Below are positions 26,701 to 41,700 of a stretch of 64,000 nt of DNA, piece by piece. The stretch's first letter is position 1; each line of letters begins with the position of its first letter. The position numbers and the translations under genes were made by a program. The DNA comes from Tritrichomonas musculus (Eukaryota > Parabasalia > Tritrichomonadida > Tritrichomonadidae). Location: assembly GCA_039105265.1 (NCBI GenBank), contig JAPFFF010000017.1, forward strand, positions 1,612,001 through 1,676,000, in the 5' to 3' direction. The notes below the pieces were generated by a model, which was not told where the DNA came from, did not search any database, and saw nothing but the letters and a program-made list of their open reading frames with translations.

Positions 26701-29700
26701 TTGCGTTTTTCTGATTATTCTGAATCATGAAAGTAGTTAATCTGAGCCGCGGTTTGAAGGTATTGTTATCTTTGCATAAGAGCCAATAAGAAAGCATGAA
26801 TGCTTTTGAACTAGTAGCTTGCGTTTTTCTGATTATTCTGAATCATGAAAGCAGTTAATCTGAGCCACGGTTTGAACCTATTGTCATCTTTGCATAAAAG
26901 CAATAAGAAAGCATGAATGCTTTTGAACTAGTAGCTTGCGTTTTTCTGATTATTCTGAATCATGAAAGTAGTTAATCTGAGCCGCGGTTTGAAGGTATTG
27001 TTATCTTTGCATAAAAGCAATAAGAAAGCATGAATGCTTTTGAACTAGTAGCTTGCGTTTTTCTGATTATTCTGAATCATGAAAGTAGTTAATCTGAGCC
27101 GCGGTTTGAAGGTATTGTTATCTTTGCATAAAAGCAATAAGAAAGCATGAATGCTTTTGAACTAGTAGCTTGCGTTTTTCTGATTATTCTGAATCATGAA
27201 AGTAGTTAATCTGAGCCGCGGTTTGAAGGTATTGTTATCTTTGCATAAAAGCAATAAGAAAGCATGAATGCTTTTGAACTAGTAGCTTGCGTTTTTCTGA
27301 TTATTCTGAATCATGAAAGTAGTTAATCTGAGCCGCGGTTTGAAGGTATTGTTATCTTTGCATAAAAGCAATAAGAAAGCATGAATGCTTTTGAACTAGT
27401 AGCTTGCGTTTTTCTGATTATTCTGAATCATGAAAGTAGTTAATCTGAGCCGCGGTTTGAAGGTATTGTTATCTTTGCATAAGAGCCAATAAGAAAGCAT
27501 GAATGCTTTTGAACTAGTAGCTTGCGTTTTTCTGATTATTCTGAATCATGAAAGTAGTTAATCTGAGCCGCGGTTTGAAGGTATTGTTATCTTTGCATAA
27601 AAGCAATAAGAAAGCATGAATGCTTTTGAACTAGAAGCTTGCGTTTTTCTGATTATTCTGAATCATAAAAGCAGTTAATCTGAGCCACGGTTTGAAGGTA
27701 TTGTTATCTTTGCATAAGAGCCAATAAGAAAGCATGAATGCTTTTGAACTAGTAGCTTGCGTTTTTCTGATTATTCTGAATCATGAAAGTAGTTAATCTG
27801 AGCCGCGGTTTGAAGGTATTGTTATCTTTGCATAAAAGCAATAAGAAAGCATGAATGCTTTTGAACTAGTAGCTTGCGTTTTTCTGATTATTCTGAATCA
27901 TGAAAGTAGTTAATCTGAGCCGCGGTTTGAAGGTATTGTTATCTTTGCATAAGAGCCAATAAGAAAGCATGAATGCTTTTGAACTAGTAGCTTGCGTTTT
28001 TCTGATTATTCTGAATCATGAAAGTAGTTAATCTGAGCCGCGGTTTGAAGGTATTGTTATCTTTGCATAAAAGCAATAAGAAAGCATGAATGCTTTTGAA
28101 CTAGAAGCTTGCGTTTTTCTGATTATTCTGAATCATAAAAGCAGTTAATCTGAGCCGCGGTTTGAACCTATTGTTATCTTTGCATAAGAGCCAATAAGAA
28201 AGCATGAATGCTTTTGAACTAGTAGCTTGCGTTTTTCTGATTATTCTGAATCATGAAAGTAGTTAATCTGAGCCGCGGTTTGAAGGTATTGTTATCTTTG
28301 CATAAAAGCAATAAGAAAGCATGAATGCTTTTGAACTAGTAGCTTGCGTTTTTCTGATTATTCTGAATCATGAAAGCAGTTAATCTGAGCCACGGTTTGA
28401 AGGTATTGTCATCTTTGCATAAGAGCCAATAAGAAAGCATGAATGCTTTTGAACTAGTAGCTTGCGTTTTTCTGATTATTCTGAATCATGAAAGTAGTTA
28501 ATCTGAGCCGCGGTTTGAAGGTATTGTTATCTTTGCATAAGAGCCAATAAGAAAGCATGAATGCTTTTGAACTAGTAGCTTGCGTTTTTCTGATTATTCT
28601 GAATCATGAAAGTAGTTAATCTGAGCCGCGGTTTGAAGGTATTGTTATCTTTGCATAAGAGCCAATAAGAAAGCATGAATGCTTTTGAACTAGTAGCTTG
28701 CGTTTTTCTGATTATTCTGAATCATAAAAGCAGTTAATCTGAGCCGCGGTTTGAAGGTATTGTTATCTTTGCATAAGAGCCAATAAGAAAGCATGAATGC
28801 TTTTGAACTAGTAGCTTGCGTTTTTCTGATTATTCTGAATCATGAAAGTAGTTAATCTGAGCCGCGGTTTGAAGGTATTGTTATCTTTGCATAAGAGCCA
28901 ATAAGAAAGCATGAATGCTTTTGAACTAGTAGCTTGCGTTTTTCTGATTATTCTGAATCATGAAAGTAGTTAATCTGAGCCGCGGTTTGAAGGTATTGTT
29001 ATCTTTGCATAAGAGCCAATAAGAAAGCATGAATGCTTTTGAACTAGTAGCTTGCGTTTTTCTGATTATTCTGAATCATGAAAGTAGTTAATCTGAGCCG
29101 CGGTTTGAAGGTATTGTTATCTTTGCATAAGAGCCAATAAGAAAGCATGAATGCTTTTGAACTAGTAGCTTGCGTTTTTCTGATTATTCTGAATCATGAA
29201 AGTAGTTAATCTGAGCCGCGGTTTGAAGGTATTGTTATCTTTGCATAAGAGCCAATAAGAAAGCATGAATGCTTTTGAACTAGTAGCTTGCGTTTTTCTG
29301 ATTATTCTGAATCATGAAAGTAGTTAATCTGAGCCGCGGTTTGAAGGTATTGTTATCTTTGCATAAGAGCAATAAGAAAGCATGAATGCTTTTGAACTAG
29401 TAGCTTGCGTTTTTCTGATTATTCTGAATCATGAAAGTAGTTAATCTGAGCCGCGGTTTGAAGGTATTGTTATCTTTGCATAAGAGCCAATAAGAAAGCA
29501 TGAATGCTTTTGAACTAGTAGCTTGCGTTTTTCTGATTATTCTGAATCATAAAAGCAGTTAATCTGAGCCGCGGTTTGAAGGTATTGTTATCTTTGCATA
29601 AGAGCCAATAAGAAAGCATGAATGCTTTTGAACTAGTAGCTTGCGTTTTTCTGATTATTCTGAATCATGAAAGTAGTTAATCTGAGCCGCGGTTTGAAGG

Positions 29701-32700
29701 TATTGTTATCTTTGCATAAGAGCCAATAAGAAAGCATGAATGCTTTTGAACTAGTAGCTTGCGTTTTTCTGATTATTCTGAATCATGAAAGTAGTTAATC
29801 TGAGCCGCGGTTTGAAGGTATTGTTATCTTTGCATAAGAGCCAATAAGAAAGCATGAATGCTTTTGAACTAGTAGCTTGCGTTTTTCTGATTATTCTGAA
29901 TCATGAAAGCAGTTAATCTGAGCCACGGTTTGAAGGTATTGTCATCTTTGCATAAAAGCAATAAGAAAGCATGAATGCTTTTGAACTAGTAGCTTGCGTT
30001 TTTCTGATTATTCTGAATCATGAAAGTAGTTAATCTGAGCCGCGGTTTGAAGGTATTGTTATCTTTGCATAAAAGCAATAAGAAAGCATGAATGCTTTTG
30101 AACTAGTAGCTTGCGTTTTTCTGATTATTCTGAATCATAAAAGCAGTTAATCTGAGCCACGGTTTGAACCTATTGTCATCTTTGCATAAAAGCAATAAGA
30201 AAGCATGAATGCTTTTGAACTAGTAGCTTGCGTTTTTCTGATTATTCTGAATCATGAAAGTAGTTAATCTGAGCCGCGGTTTGAAGGTATTGTTATCTTT
30301 GCATAAAAGCAATAAGAAAGCATGAATGCTTTTGAACTAGTAGCTTGCGTTTTTCTGATTATTCTGAATCATGAAAGTAGTTAATCTGAGCCGCGGTTTG
30401 AAGGTATTGTTATCTTTGCATAAAAGCAATAAGAAAGCATGAATGCTTTTGAACTAGTAGCTTGCGTTTTTCTGATTATTCTGAATCATGAAAGTAGTTA
30501 ATCTGAGCCGCGGTTTGAAGGTATTGTTATCTTTGCATAAGAGCCAATAAGAAAGCATGAATGCTTTTGAACTAGTAGCTTGCGTTTTTCTGATTATTCT
30601 GAATCATGAAAGTAGTTAATCTGAGCCGCGGTTTGAAGGTATTGTTATCTTTGCATAAGAGCCAATAAGAAAGCATGAATGCTTTTGAACTAGTAGCTTG
30701 CGTTTTTCTGATTATTCTGAATCATGAAAGTAGTTAATCTGAGCCGCGGTTTGAAGGTATTGTTATCTTTGCATAAGAGCCAATAAGAAAGCATGAATGC
30801 TTTTGAACTAGTAGCTTGCGTTTTTCTGATTATTCTGAATCATGAAAGTAGTTAATCTGAGCCGCGGTTTGAAGGTATTGTTATCTTTGCATAAGAGCCA
30901 ATAAGAAAGCATGAATGCTTTTGAACTAGTAGCTTGCGTTTTTCTGATTATTCTGAATCATGAAAGTAGTTAATCTGAGCCGCGGTTTGAAGGTATTGTT
31001 ATCTTTGCATAAGAGCCAATAAGAAAGCATGAATGCTTTTGAACTAGTAGCTTGCGTTTTTCTGATTATTCTGAATCATGAAAGTAGTTAATCTGAGCCG
31101 CGGTTTGAAGGTATTGTTATCTTTGCATAAGAGCCAATAAGAAAGCATGAATGCTTTTGAACTAGTAGCTTGCGTTTTTCTGATTATTCTGAATCATGAA
31201 AGTAGTTAATCTGAGCCGCGGTTTGAAGGTATTGTTATCTTTGCATAAGAGCCAATAAGAAAGCATGAATGCTTTTGAACTAGTAGCTTGCGTTTTTCTG
31301 ATTATTCTGAATCATGAAAGTAGTTAATCTGAGCCGCGGTTTGAAGGTATTGTTATCTTTGCATAAAAGCAATAAGAAAGCATGAATGCTTTTGAACTAG
31401 AAGCTTGCGTTTTTCTGATTATTCTGAATCATAAAAGCAGTTAATCTGAGCCGCGGTTTGAACCTATTGTTATCTTTGCATAAGAGCCAATAAGAAAGCA
31501 TGAATGCTTTTGAACTAGTAGCTTGCGTTTTTCTGATTATTCTGAATCATGAAAGTAGTTAATCTGAGCCGCGGTTTGAAGGTATTGTTATCTTTGCATA
31601 AAAGCAATAAGAAAGCATGAATGCTTTTGAACTAGTAGCTTGCGTTTTTCTGATTATTCTGAATCATGAAAGCAGTTAATCTGAGCCACGGTTTGAAGGT
31701 ATTGTCATCTTTGCATAAGAGCCAATAAGAAAGCATGAATGCTTTTGAACTAGTAGCTTGCGTTTTTCTGATTATTCTGAATCATGAAAGTAGTTAATCT
31801 GAGCCGCGGTTTGAAGGTATTGTTATCTTTGCATAAGAGCCAATAAGAAAGCATGAATGCTTTTGAACTAGTAGCTTGCGTTTTTCTGATTATTCTGAAT
31901 CATGAAAGTAGTTAATCTGAGCCGCGGTTTGAAGGTATTGTTATCTTTGCATAAGAGCCAATAAGAAAGCATGAATGCTTTTGAACTAGTAGCTTGCGTT
32001 TTTCTGATTATTCTGAATCATGAAAGTAGTTAATCTGAGCCGCGGTTTGAAGGTATTGTTATCTTTGCATAAGAGCCAATAAGAAAGCATGAATGCTTTT
32101 GAACTAGTAGCTTGCGTTTTTCTGATTATTCTGAATCATGAAAGTAGTTAATCTGAGCCGCGGTTTGAAGGTATTGTTATCTTTGCATAAGAGCCAATAA
32201 GAAAGCATGAATGCTTTTGAACTAGTAGCTTGCGTTTTTCTGATTATTCTGAATCATGAAAGTAGTTAATCTGAGCCGCGGTTTGAAGGTATTGTTATCT
32301 TTGCATAAGAGCCAATAAGAAAGCATGAATGCTTTTGAACTAGTAGCTTGCGTTTTTCTGATTATTCTGAATCATGAAAGTAGTTAATCTGAGCCGCGGT
32401 TTGAAGGTATTGTTATCTTTGCATAAGAGCCAATAAGAAAGCATGAATGCTTTTGAACTAGTAGCTTGCGTTTTTCTGATTATTCTGAATCATGAAAGTA
32501 GTTAATCTGAGCCGCGGTTTGAAGGTATTGTTATCTTTGCATAAGAGCCAATAAGAAAGCATGAATGCTTTTGAACTAGTAGCTTGCGTTTTTCTGATTA
32601 TTCTGAATCATGAAAGTAGTTAATCTGAGCCGCGGTTTGAAGGTATTGTTATCTTTGCATAAGAGCCAATAAGAAAGCATGAATGCTTTTGAACTAGTAG

Positions 32701-35700
32701 CTTGCGTTTTTCTGATTATTCTGAATCATGAAAGTAGTTAATCTGAGCCGCGGTTTGAAGGTATTGTTATCTTTGCATAAGAGCCAATAAGAAAGCATGA
32801 ATGCTTTTGAACTAGTAGCTTGCGTTTTTCTGATTATTCTGAATCATGAAAGTAGTTAATCTGAGCCGCGGTTTGAAGGTATTGTTATCTTTGCATAAGA
32901 GCCAATAAGAAAGCATGAATGCTTTTGAACTAGTAGCTTGCGTTTTTCTGATTATTCTGAATCATGAAAGTAGTTAATCTGAGCCGCGGTTTGAAGGTAT
33001 TGTTATCTTTGCATAAGAGCCAATAAGAAAGCATGAATGCTTTTGAACTAGTAGCTTGCGTTTTTCTGATTATTCTGAATCATGAAAGTAGTTAATCTGA
33101 GCCGCGGTTTGAAGGTATTGTTATCTTTGCATAAGAGCCAATAAGAAAGCATGAATGCTTTTGAACTAGTAGCTTGCGTTTTTCTGATTATTCTGAATCA
33201 TGAAAGTAGTTAATCTGAGCCACGGTTTGAACCTATTGTCATCTTTGCATAAAAGCAATAAGAAAGCATGAATGCTTTTGAACTAGTAGCTTGCGTTTTT
33301 CTGATTATTCTGAATCATGAAAGTAGTTAATCTGAGCCGCGGTTTGAAGGTATTGTTATCTTTGCATAAAAGCAATAAGAAAGCATGAATGCTTTTGAAC
33401 TAGTAGCTTGCGTTTTTCTGATTATTCTGAATCATAAAAGCAGTTAATCTGAGCCACGGTTTGAACCTATTGTTATCTTTGCATAAGAGCCAATAAGAAA
33501 GCATGAATGCTTTTGAACTAGTAGCTTGCGTTTTTCTGATTATTCTGAATCATGAAAGTAGTTAATCTGAGCCGCGGTTTGAAGGTATTGTTATCTTTGC
33601 ATAAGAGCCAATAAGAAAGCATGAATGCTTTTGAACTAGTAGCTTGCGTTTTTCTGATTATTCTGAATCATGAAAGTAGTTAATCTGAGCCGCGGTTTGA
33701 AGGTATTGTTATCTTTGCATAAGAGCCAATAAGAAAGCATGAATGCTTTTGAACTAGTAGCTTGCGTTTTTCTGATTATTCTGAATCATAAAAGCAGTTA
33801 ATCTGAGCCACGGTTTGAACCTATTGTCATCTTTGCATAAAAGCAATAAGAAAGCATGAATGCTTTTGAACTAGTAGCTTGCGTTTTTCTGATTATTCTG
33901 AATCATGAAAGTAGTTAATCTGAGCCGCGGTTTGAAGGTATTGTTATCTTTGCATAAGAGCCAATAAGAAAGCATGAATGCTTTTGAACTAGTAGCTTGC
34001 GTTTTTCTGATTATTCTGAATCATGAAAGTAGTTAATCTGAGCCGCGGTTTGAAGGTATTGTTATCTTTGCATAAGAGCCAATAAGAAAGCATGAATGCT
34101 TTTGAACTAGTAGCTTGCGTTTTTCTGATTATTCTGAATCATGAAAGTAGTTAATCTGAGCCACGGTTTGAACCTATTGTCATCTTTGCATAAAAGCAAT
34201 AAGAAAGCATGAATGCTTTTGAACTAGTAGCTTGCGTTTTTCTGATTATTCTGAATCATGAAAGTAGTTAATCTGAGCCGCGGTTTGAAGGTATTGTTAT
34301 CTTTGCATAAAAGCAATAAGAAAGCATGAATGCTTTTGAACTAGTAGCTTGCGTTTTTCTGATTATTCTGAATCATAAAAGCAGTTAATCTGAGCCACGG
34401 TTTGAACCTATTGTTATCTTTGCATAAGAGCCAATAAGAAAGCATGAATGCTTTTGAACTAGTAGCTTGCGTTTTTCTGATTATTCTGAATCATGAAAGT
34501 AGTTAATCTGAGCCGCGGTTTGAAGGTATTGTTATCTTTGCATAAAAGCAATAAGAAAGCATGAATGCTTTTGAACTAGTAGCTTGCGTTTTTCTGATTA
34601 TTCTGAATCATGAAAGTAGTTAATCTGAGCCGCGGTTTGAAGGTATTGTTATCTTTGCATAAGAGCCAATAAGAAAGCATGAATGCTTTTGAACTAGTAG
34701 CTTGCGTTTTTCTGATTATTCTGAATCATGAAAGTAGTTAATCTGAGCCGCGGTTTGAAGGTATTGTTATCTTTGCATAAAAGCAATAAGAAAGCATGAA
34801 TGCTTTTGAACTAGAAGCTTGCGTTTTTCTGATTATTCTGAATCATAAAAGCAGTTAATCTGAGCCGCGGTTTGAACCTATTGTTATCTTTGCATAAGAG
34901 CCAATAAGAAAGCATGAATGCTTTTGAACTAGTAGCTTGCGTTTTTCTGATTATTCTGAATCATGAAAGTAGTTAATCTGAGCCGCGGTTTGAAGGTATT
35001 GTTATCTTTGCATAAAAGCAATAAGAAAGCATGAATGCTTTTGAACTAGTAGCTTGCGTTTTTCTGATTATTCTGAATCATGAAAGTAGTTAATCTGAGC
35101 CGCGGTTTGAAGGTATTGTTATCTTTGCATAAAAGCAATAAGAAAGCATGAATGCTTTTGAACTAGAAGCTTGCGTTTTTCTGATTATTCTGAATCATAA
35201 AAGCAGTTAATCTGAGCCGCGGTTTGAACCTATTGTTATCTTTGCATAAGAGCCAATAAGAAAGCATGAATGCTTTTGAACTAGTAGCTTGCGTTTTTCT
35301 GATTATTCTGAATCATGAAAGTAGTTAATCTGAGCCGCGGTTTGAAGGTATTGTTATCTTTGCATAAAAGCAATAAGAAAGCATGAATGCTTTTGAACTA
35401 GTAGCTTGCGTTTTTCTGATTATTCTGAATCATGAAAGTAGTTAATCTGAGCCGCGGTTTGAAGGTATTGTTATCTTTGCATAAAAGCAATAAGAAAGCA
35501 TGAATGCTTTTGAACTAGAAGCTTGCGTTTTTCTGATTATTCTGAATCATAAAAGCAGTTAATCTGAGCCGCGGTTTGAACCTATTGTTATCTTTGCATA
35601 AGAGCCAATAAGAAAGCATGAATGCTTTTGAACTAGTAGCTTGCGTTTTTCTGATTATTCTGAATCATGAAAGTAGTTAATCTGAGCCGCGGTTTGAAGG

Positions 35701-38700
35701 TATTGTTATCTTTGCATAAAAGCAATAAGAAAGCATGAATGCTTTTGAACTAGTAGCTTGCGTTTTTCTGATTATTCTGAATCATGAAAGCAGTTAATCT
35801 GAGCCACGGTTTGAAGGTATTGTCATCTTTGCATAAGAGCCAATAAGAAAGCATGAATGCTTTTGAACTAGTAGCTTGCGTTTTTCTGATTATTCTGAAT
35901 CATGAAAGTAGTTAATCTGAGCCGCGGTTTGAAGGTATTGTTATCTTTGCATAAGAGCCAATAAGAAAGCATGAATGCTTTTGAACTAGTAGCTTGCGTT
36001 TTTCTGATTATTCTGAATCATGAAAGTAGTTAATCTGAGCCGCGGTTTGAAGGTATTGTTATCTTTGCATAAGAGCCAATAAGAAAGCATGAATGCTTTT
36101 GAACTAGTAGCTTGCGTTTTTCTGATTATTCTGAATCATAAAAGCAGTTAATCTGAGCCGCGGTTTGAAGGTATTGTTATCTTTGCATAAGAGCCAATAA
36201 GAAAGCATGAATGCTTTTGAACTAGTAGCTTGCGTTTTTCTGATTATTCTGAATCATGAAAGTAGTTAATCTGAGCCGCGGTTTGAAGGTATTGTTATCT
36301 TTGCATAAGAGCCAATAAGAAAGCATGAATGCTTTTGAACTAGTAGCTTGCGTTTTTCTGATTATTCTGAATCATGAAAGTAGTTAATCTGAGCCGCGGT
36401 TTGAAGGTATTGTTATCTTTGCATAAGAGCCAATAAGAAAGCATGAATGCTTTTGAACTAGTAGCTTGCGTTTTTCTGATTATTCTGAATCATGAAAGTA
36501 GTTAATCTGAGCCGCGGTTTGAAGGTATTGTTATCTTTGCATAAGAGCCAATAAGAAAGCATGAATGCTTTTGAACTAGTAGCTTGCGTTTTTCTGATTA
36601 TTCTGAATCATGAAAGTAGTTAATCTGAGCCGCGGTTTGAAGGTATTGTTATCTTTGCATAAGAGCCAATAAGAAAGCATGAATGCTTTTGAACTAGTAG
36701 CTTGCGTTTTTCTGATTATTCTGAATCATAAAAGCAGTTAATCTGAGCCACGGTTTGAACCTATTGTCATCTTTGCATAAAAGCAATAAGAAAGCATGAA
36801 TGCTTTTGAACTAGTAGCTTGCGTTTTTCTGATTATTCTGAATCATGAAAGTAGTTAATCTGAGCCGCGGTTTGAAGGTATTGTTATCTTTGCATAAGAG
36901 CCAATAAGAAAGCATGAATGCTTTTGAACTAGTAGCTTGCGTTTTTCTGATTATTCTGAATCATGAAAGCAGTTAATCTGAGCCACGGTTTGAACCTATT
37001 GTCATCTTTGCATAAAAGCAATAAGAAAGCATGAATGCTTTTGAACTAGTAGCTTGCGTTTTTCTGATTATTCTGAATCATGAAAGTAGTTAATCTGAGC
37101 CGCGGTTTGAAGGTATTGTTATCTTTGCATAAAAGCAATAAGAAAGCATGAATGCTTTTGAACTAGTAGCTTGCGTTTTTCTGATTATTCTGAATCATGA
37201 AAGTAGTTAATCTGAGCCGCGGTTTGAAGGTATTGTTATCTTTGCATAAGAGCCAATAAGAAAGCATGAATGCTTTTGAACTAGTAGCTTGCGTTTTTCT
37301 GATTATTCTGAATCATGAAAGTAGTTAATCTGAGCCACGGTTTGAACCTATTGTCATCTTTGCATAAAAGCAATAAGAAAGCATGAATGCTTTTGAACTA
37401 GTAGCTTGCGTTTTTCTGATTATTCTGAATCATGAAAGTAGTTAATCTGAGCCGCGGTTTGAAGGTATTGTTATCTTTGCATAAAAGCAATAAGAAAGCA
37501 TGAATGCTTTTGAACTAGTAGCTTGCGTTTTTCTGATTATTCTGAATCATGAAAGTAGTTAATCTGAGCCGCGGTTTGAAGGTATTGTTATCTTTGCATA
37601 AGAGCCAATAAGAAAGCATGAATGCTTTTGAACTAGTAGCTTGCGTTTTTCTGATTATTCTGAATCATGAAAGTAGTTAATCTGAGCCGCGGTTTGAAGG
37701 TATTGTTATCTTTGCATAAAAGCAATAAGAAAGCATGAATGCTTTTGAACTAGAAGCTTGCGTTTTTCTGATTATTCTGAATCATGAAAGTAGTTAATCT
37801 GAGCCACGGTTTGAACCTATTGTTATCTTTGCATAAGAGCCAATAAGAAAGCATGAATGCTTTTGAACTAGTAGCTTGCGTTTTTCTGATTATTCTGAAT
37901 CATGAAAGTAGTTAATCTGAGCCGCGGTTTGAAGGTATTGTTATCTTTGCATAAAAGCAATAAGAAAGCATGAATGCTTTTGAACTAGTAGCTTGCGTTT
38001 TTCTGATTATTCTGAATCATGAAAGTAGTTAATCTGAGCCACGGTTTGAACCTATTGTCATCTTTGCATAAAAGCAATAAGAAAGCATGAATGCTTTTGA
38101 ACTAGTAGCTTGCGTTTTTCTGATTATTCTGAATCATGAAAGTAGTTAATCTGAGCCGCGGTTTGAAGGTATTGTTATCTTTGCATAAAAGCAATAAGAA
38201 AGCATGAATGCTTTTGAACTAGTAGCTTGCGTTTTTCTGATTATTCTGAATCATGAAAGTAGTTAATCTGAGCCGCGGTTTGAAGGTATTGTTATCTTTG
38301 CATAAGAGCCAATAAGAAAGCATGAATGCTTTTGAACTAGTAGCTTGCGTTTTTCTGATTATTCTGAATCATGAAAGTAGTTAATCTGAGCCGCGGTTTG
38401 AAGGTATTGTTATCTTTGCATAAAAGCAATAAGAAAGCATGAATGCTTTTGAACTAGAAGCTTGCGTTTTTCTGATTATTCTGAATCATAAAAGCAGTTA
38501 ATCTGAGCCACGGTTTGAACCTATTGTTATCTTTGCATAAGAGCCAATAAGAAAGCATGAATGCTTTTGAACTAGTAGCTTGCGTTTTTCTGATTATTCT
38601 GAATCATGAAAGTAGTTAATCTGAGCCGCGGTTTGAAGGTATTGTTATCTTTGCATAAAAGCAATAAGAAAGCATGAATGCTTTTGAACTAGTAGCTTGC

Positions 38701-41700
38701 GTTTTTCTGATTATTCTGAATCATGAAAGTAGTTAATCTGAGCCGCGGTTTGAAGGTATTGTTATCTTTGCATAAAAGCAATAAGAAAGCATGAATGCTT
38801 TTGAACTAGAAGCTTGCGTTTTTCTGATTATTCTGAATCATAAAAGCAGTTAATCTGAGCCACGGTTTGAACCTATTGTTATCTTTGCATAAGAGCCAAT
38901 AAGAAAGCATGAATGCTTTTGAACTAGTAGCTTGCGTTTTTCTGATTATTCTGAATCATGAAAGTAGTTAATCTGAGCCGCGGTTTGAAGGTATTGTTAT
39001 CTTTGCATAAAAGCAATAAGAAAGCATGAATGCTTTTGAACTAGTAGCTTGCGTTTTTCTGATTATTCTGAATCATGAAAGCAGTTAATCTGAGCCACGG
39101 TTTGAAGGTATTGTCATCTTTGCATAAAAGCAATAAGAAAGCATGAATGCTTTTGAACTAGTAGCTTGCGTTTTTCTGATTATTCTGAATCATGAAAGTA
39201 GTTAATCTGAGCCGCGGTTTGAAGGTATTGTTATCTTTGCATAAGAGCCAATAAGAAAGCATGAATGCTTTTGAACTAGTAGCTTGCGTTTTTCTGATTA
39301 TTCTGAATCATGAAAGTAGTTAATCTGAGCCGCGGTTTGAAGGTATTGTTATCTTTGCATAAGAGCCAATAAGAAAGCATGAATGCTTTTGAACTAGTAG
39401 CTTGCGTTTTTCTGATTATTCTGAATCATAAAAGCAGTTAATCTGAGCCGCGGTTTGAAGGTATTGTTATCTTTGCATAAGAGCCAATAAGAAAGCATGA
39501 ATGCTTTTGAACTAGTAGCTTGCGTTTTTCTGATTATTCTGAATCATGAAAGTAGTTAATCTGAGCCGCGGTTTGAAGGTATTGTTATCTTTGCATAAGA
39601 GCCAATAAGAAAGCATGAATGCTTTTGAACTAGTAGCTTGCGTTTTTCTGATTATTCTGAATCATGAAAGTAGTTAATCTGAGCCGCGGTTTGAAGGTAT
39701 TGTTATCTTTGCATAAGAGCCAATAAGAAAGCATGAATGCTTTTGAACTAGTAGCTTGCGTTTTTCTGATTATTCTGAATCATGAAAGTAGTTAATCTGA
39801 GCCGCGGTTTGAAGGTATTGTTATCTTTGCATAAGAGCCAATAAGAAAGCATGAATGCTTTTGAACTAGTAGCTTGCGTTTTTCTGATTATTCTGAATCA
39901 TGAAAGTAGTTAATCTGAGCCGCGGTTTGAAGGTATTGTTATCTTTGCATAAGAGCCAATAAGAAAGCATGAATGCTTTTGAACTAGTAGCTTGCGTTTT
40001 TCTGATTATTCTGAATCATGAAAGTAGTTAATCTGAGCCGCGGTTTGAAGGTATTGTTATCTTTGCATAAGAGCCAATAAGAAAGCATGAATGCTTTTGA
40101 ACTAGTAGCTTGCGTTTTTCTGATTATTCTGAATCATGAAAGTAGTTAATCTGAGCCGCGGTTTGAAGGTATTGTTATCTTTGCATAAAAGCAATAAGAA
40201 AGCATGAATGCTTTTGAACTAGTAGCTTGCGTTTTTCTGATTATTCTGAATCATGAAAGTAGTTAATCTGAGCCGCGGTTTGAAGGTATTGTTATCTTTG
40301 CATAAGAGCCAATAAGAAAGCATGAATGCTTTTGAACTAGTAGCTTGCGTTTTTCTGATTATTCTGAATCATGAAAGTAGTTAATCTGAGCCGCGGTTTG
40401 AAGGTATTGTTATCTTTGCATAAGAGCCAATAAGAAAGCATGAATGCTTTTGAACTAGTAGCTTGCGTTTTTCTGATTATTCTGAATCATGAAAGTAGTT
40501 AATCTGAGCCGCGGTTTGAAGGTATTGTTATCTTTGCATAAGAGCCAATAAGAAAGCATGAATGCTTTTGAACTAGTAGCTTGCGTTTTTCTGATTATTC
40601 TGAATCATGAAAGTAGTTAATCTGAGCCGCGGTTTGAAGGTATTGTTATCTTTGCATAAAAGCAATAAGAAAGCATGAATGCTTTTGAACTAGAAGCTTG
40701 CGTTTTTCTGATTATTCTGAATCATAAAAGCAGTTAATCTGAGCCACGGTTTGAACCTATTGTTATCTTTGCATAAGAGCCAATAAGAAAGCATGAATGC
40801 TTTTGAACTAGTAGCTTGCGTTTTTCTGATTATTCTGAATCATGAAAGTAGTTAATCTGAGCCGCGGTTTGAAGGTATTGTTATCTTTGCATAAAAGCAA
40901 TAAGAAAGCATGAATGCTTTTGAACTAGTAGCTTGCGTTTTTCTGATTATTCTGAATCATGAAAGTAGTTAATCTGAGCCGCGGTTTGAAGGTATTGTTA
41001 TCTTTGCATAAAAGCAATAAGAAAGCATGAATGCTTTTGAACTAGAAGCTTGCGTTTTTCTGATTATTCTGAATCATAAAAGCAGTTAATCTGAGCCGCG
41101 GTTTGAACCTATTGTTATCTTTGCATAAGAGCCAATAAGAAAGCATGAATGCTTTTGAACTAGTAGCTTGCGTTTTTCTGATTATTCTGAATCATGAAAG
41201 TAGTTAATCTGAGCCGCGGTTTGAAGGTATTGTTATCTTTGCATAAAAGCAATAAGAAAGCATGAATGCTTTTGAACTAGTAGCTTGCGTTTTTCTGATT
41301 ATTCTGAATCATGAAAGTAGTTAATCTGAGCCGCGGTTTGAAGGTATTGTTATCTTTGCATAAAAGCAATAAGAAAGCATGAATGCTTTTGAACTAGAAG
41401 CTTGCGTTTTTCTGATTATTCTGAATCATAAAAGCAGTTAATCTGAGCCGCGGTTTGAAGGTATTGTTATCTTTGCATAAGAGCCAATAAGAAAGCATGA
41501 ATGCTTTTGAACTAGTAGCTTGCGTTTTTCTGATTATTCTGAATCATGAAAGTAGTTAATCTGAGCCGCGGTTTGAAGGTATTGTTATCTTTGCATAAAA
41601 GCAATAAGAAAGCATGAATGCTTTTGAACTAGTAGCTTGCGTTTTTCTGATTATTCTGAATCATGAAAGCAGTTAATCTGAGCCACGGTTTGAAGGTATT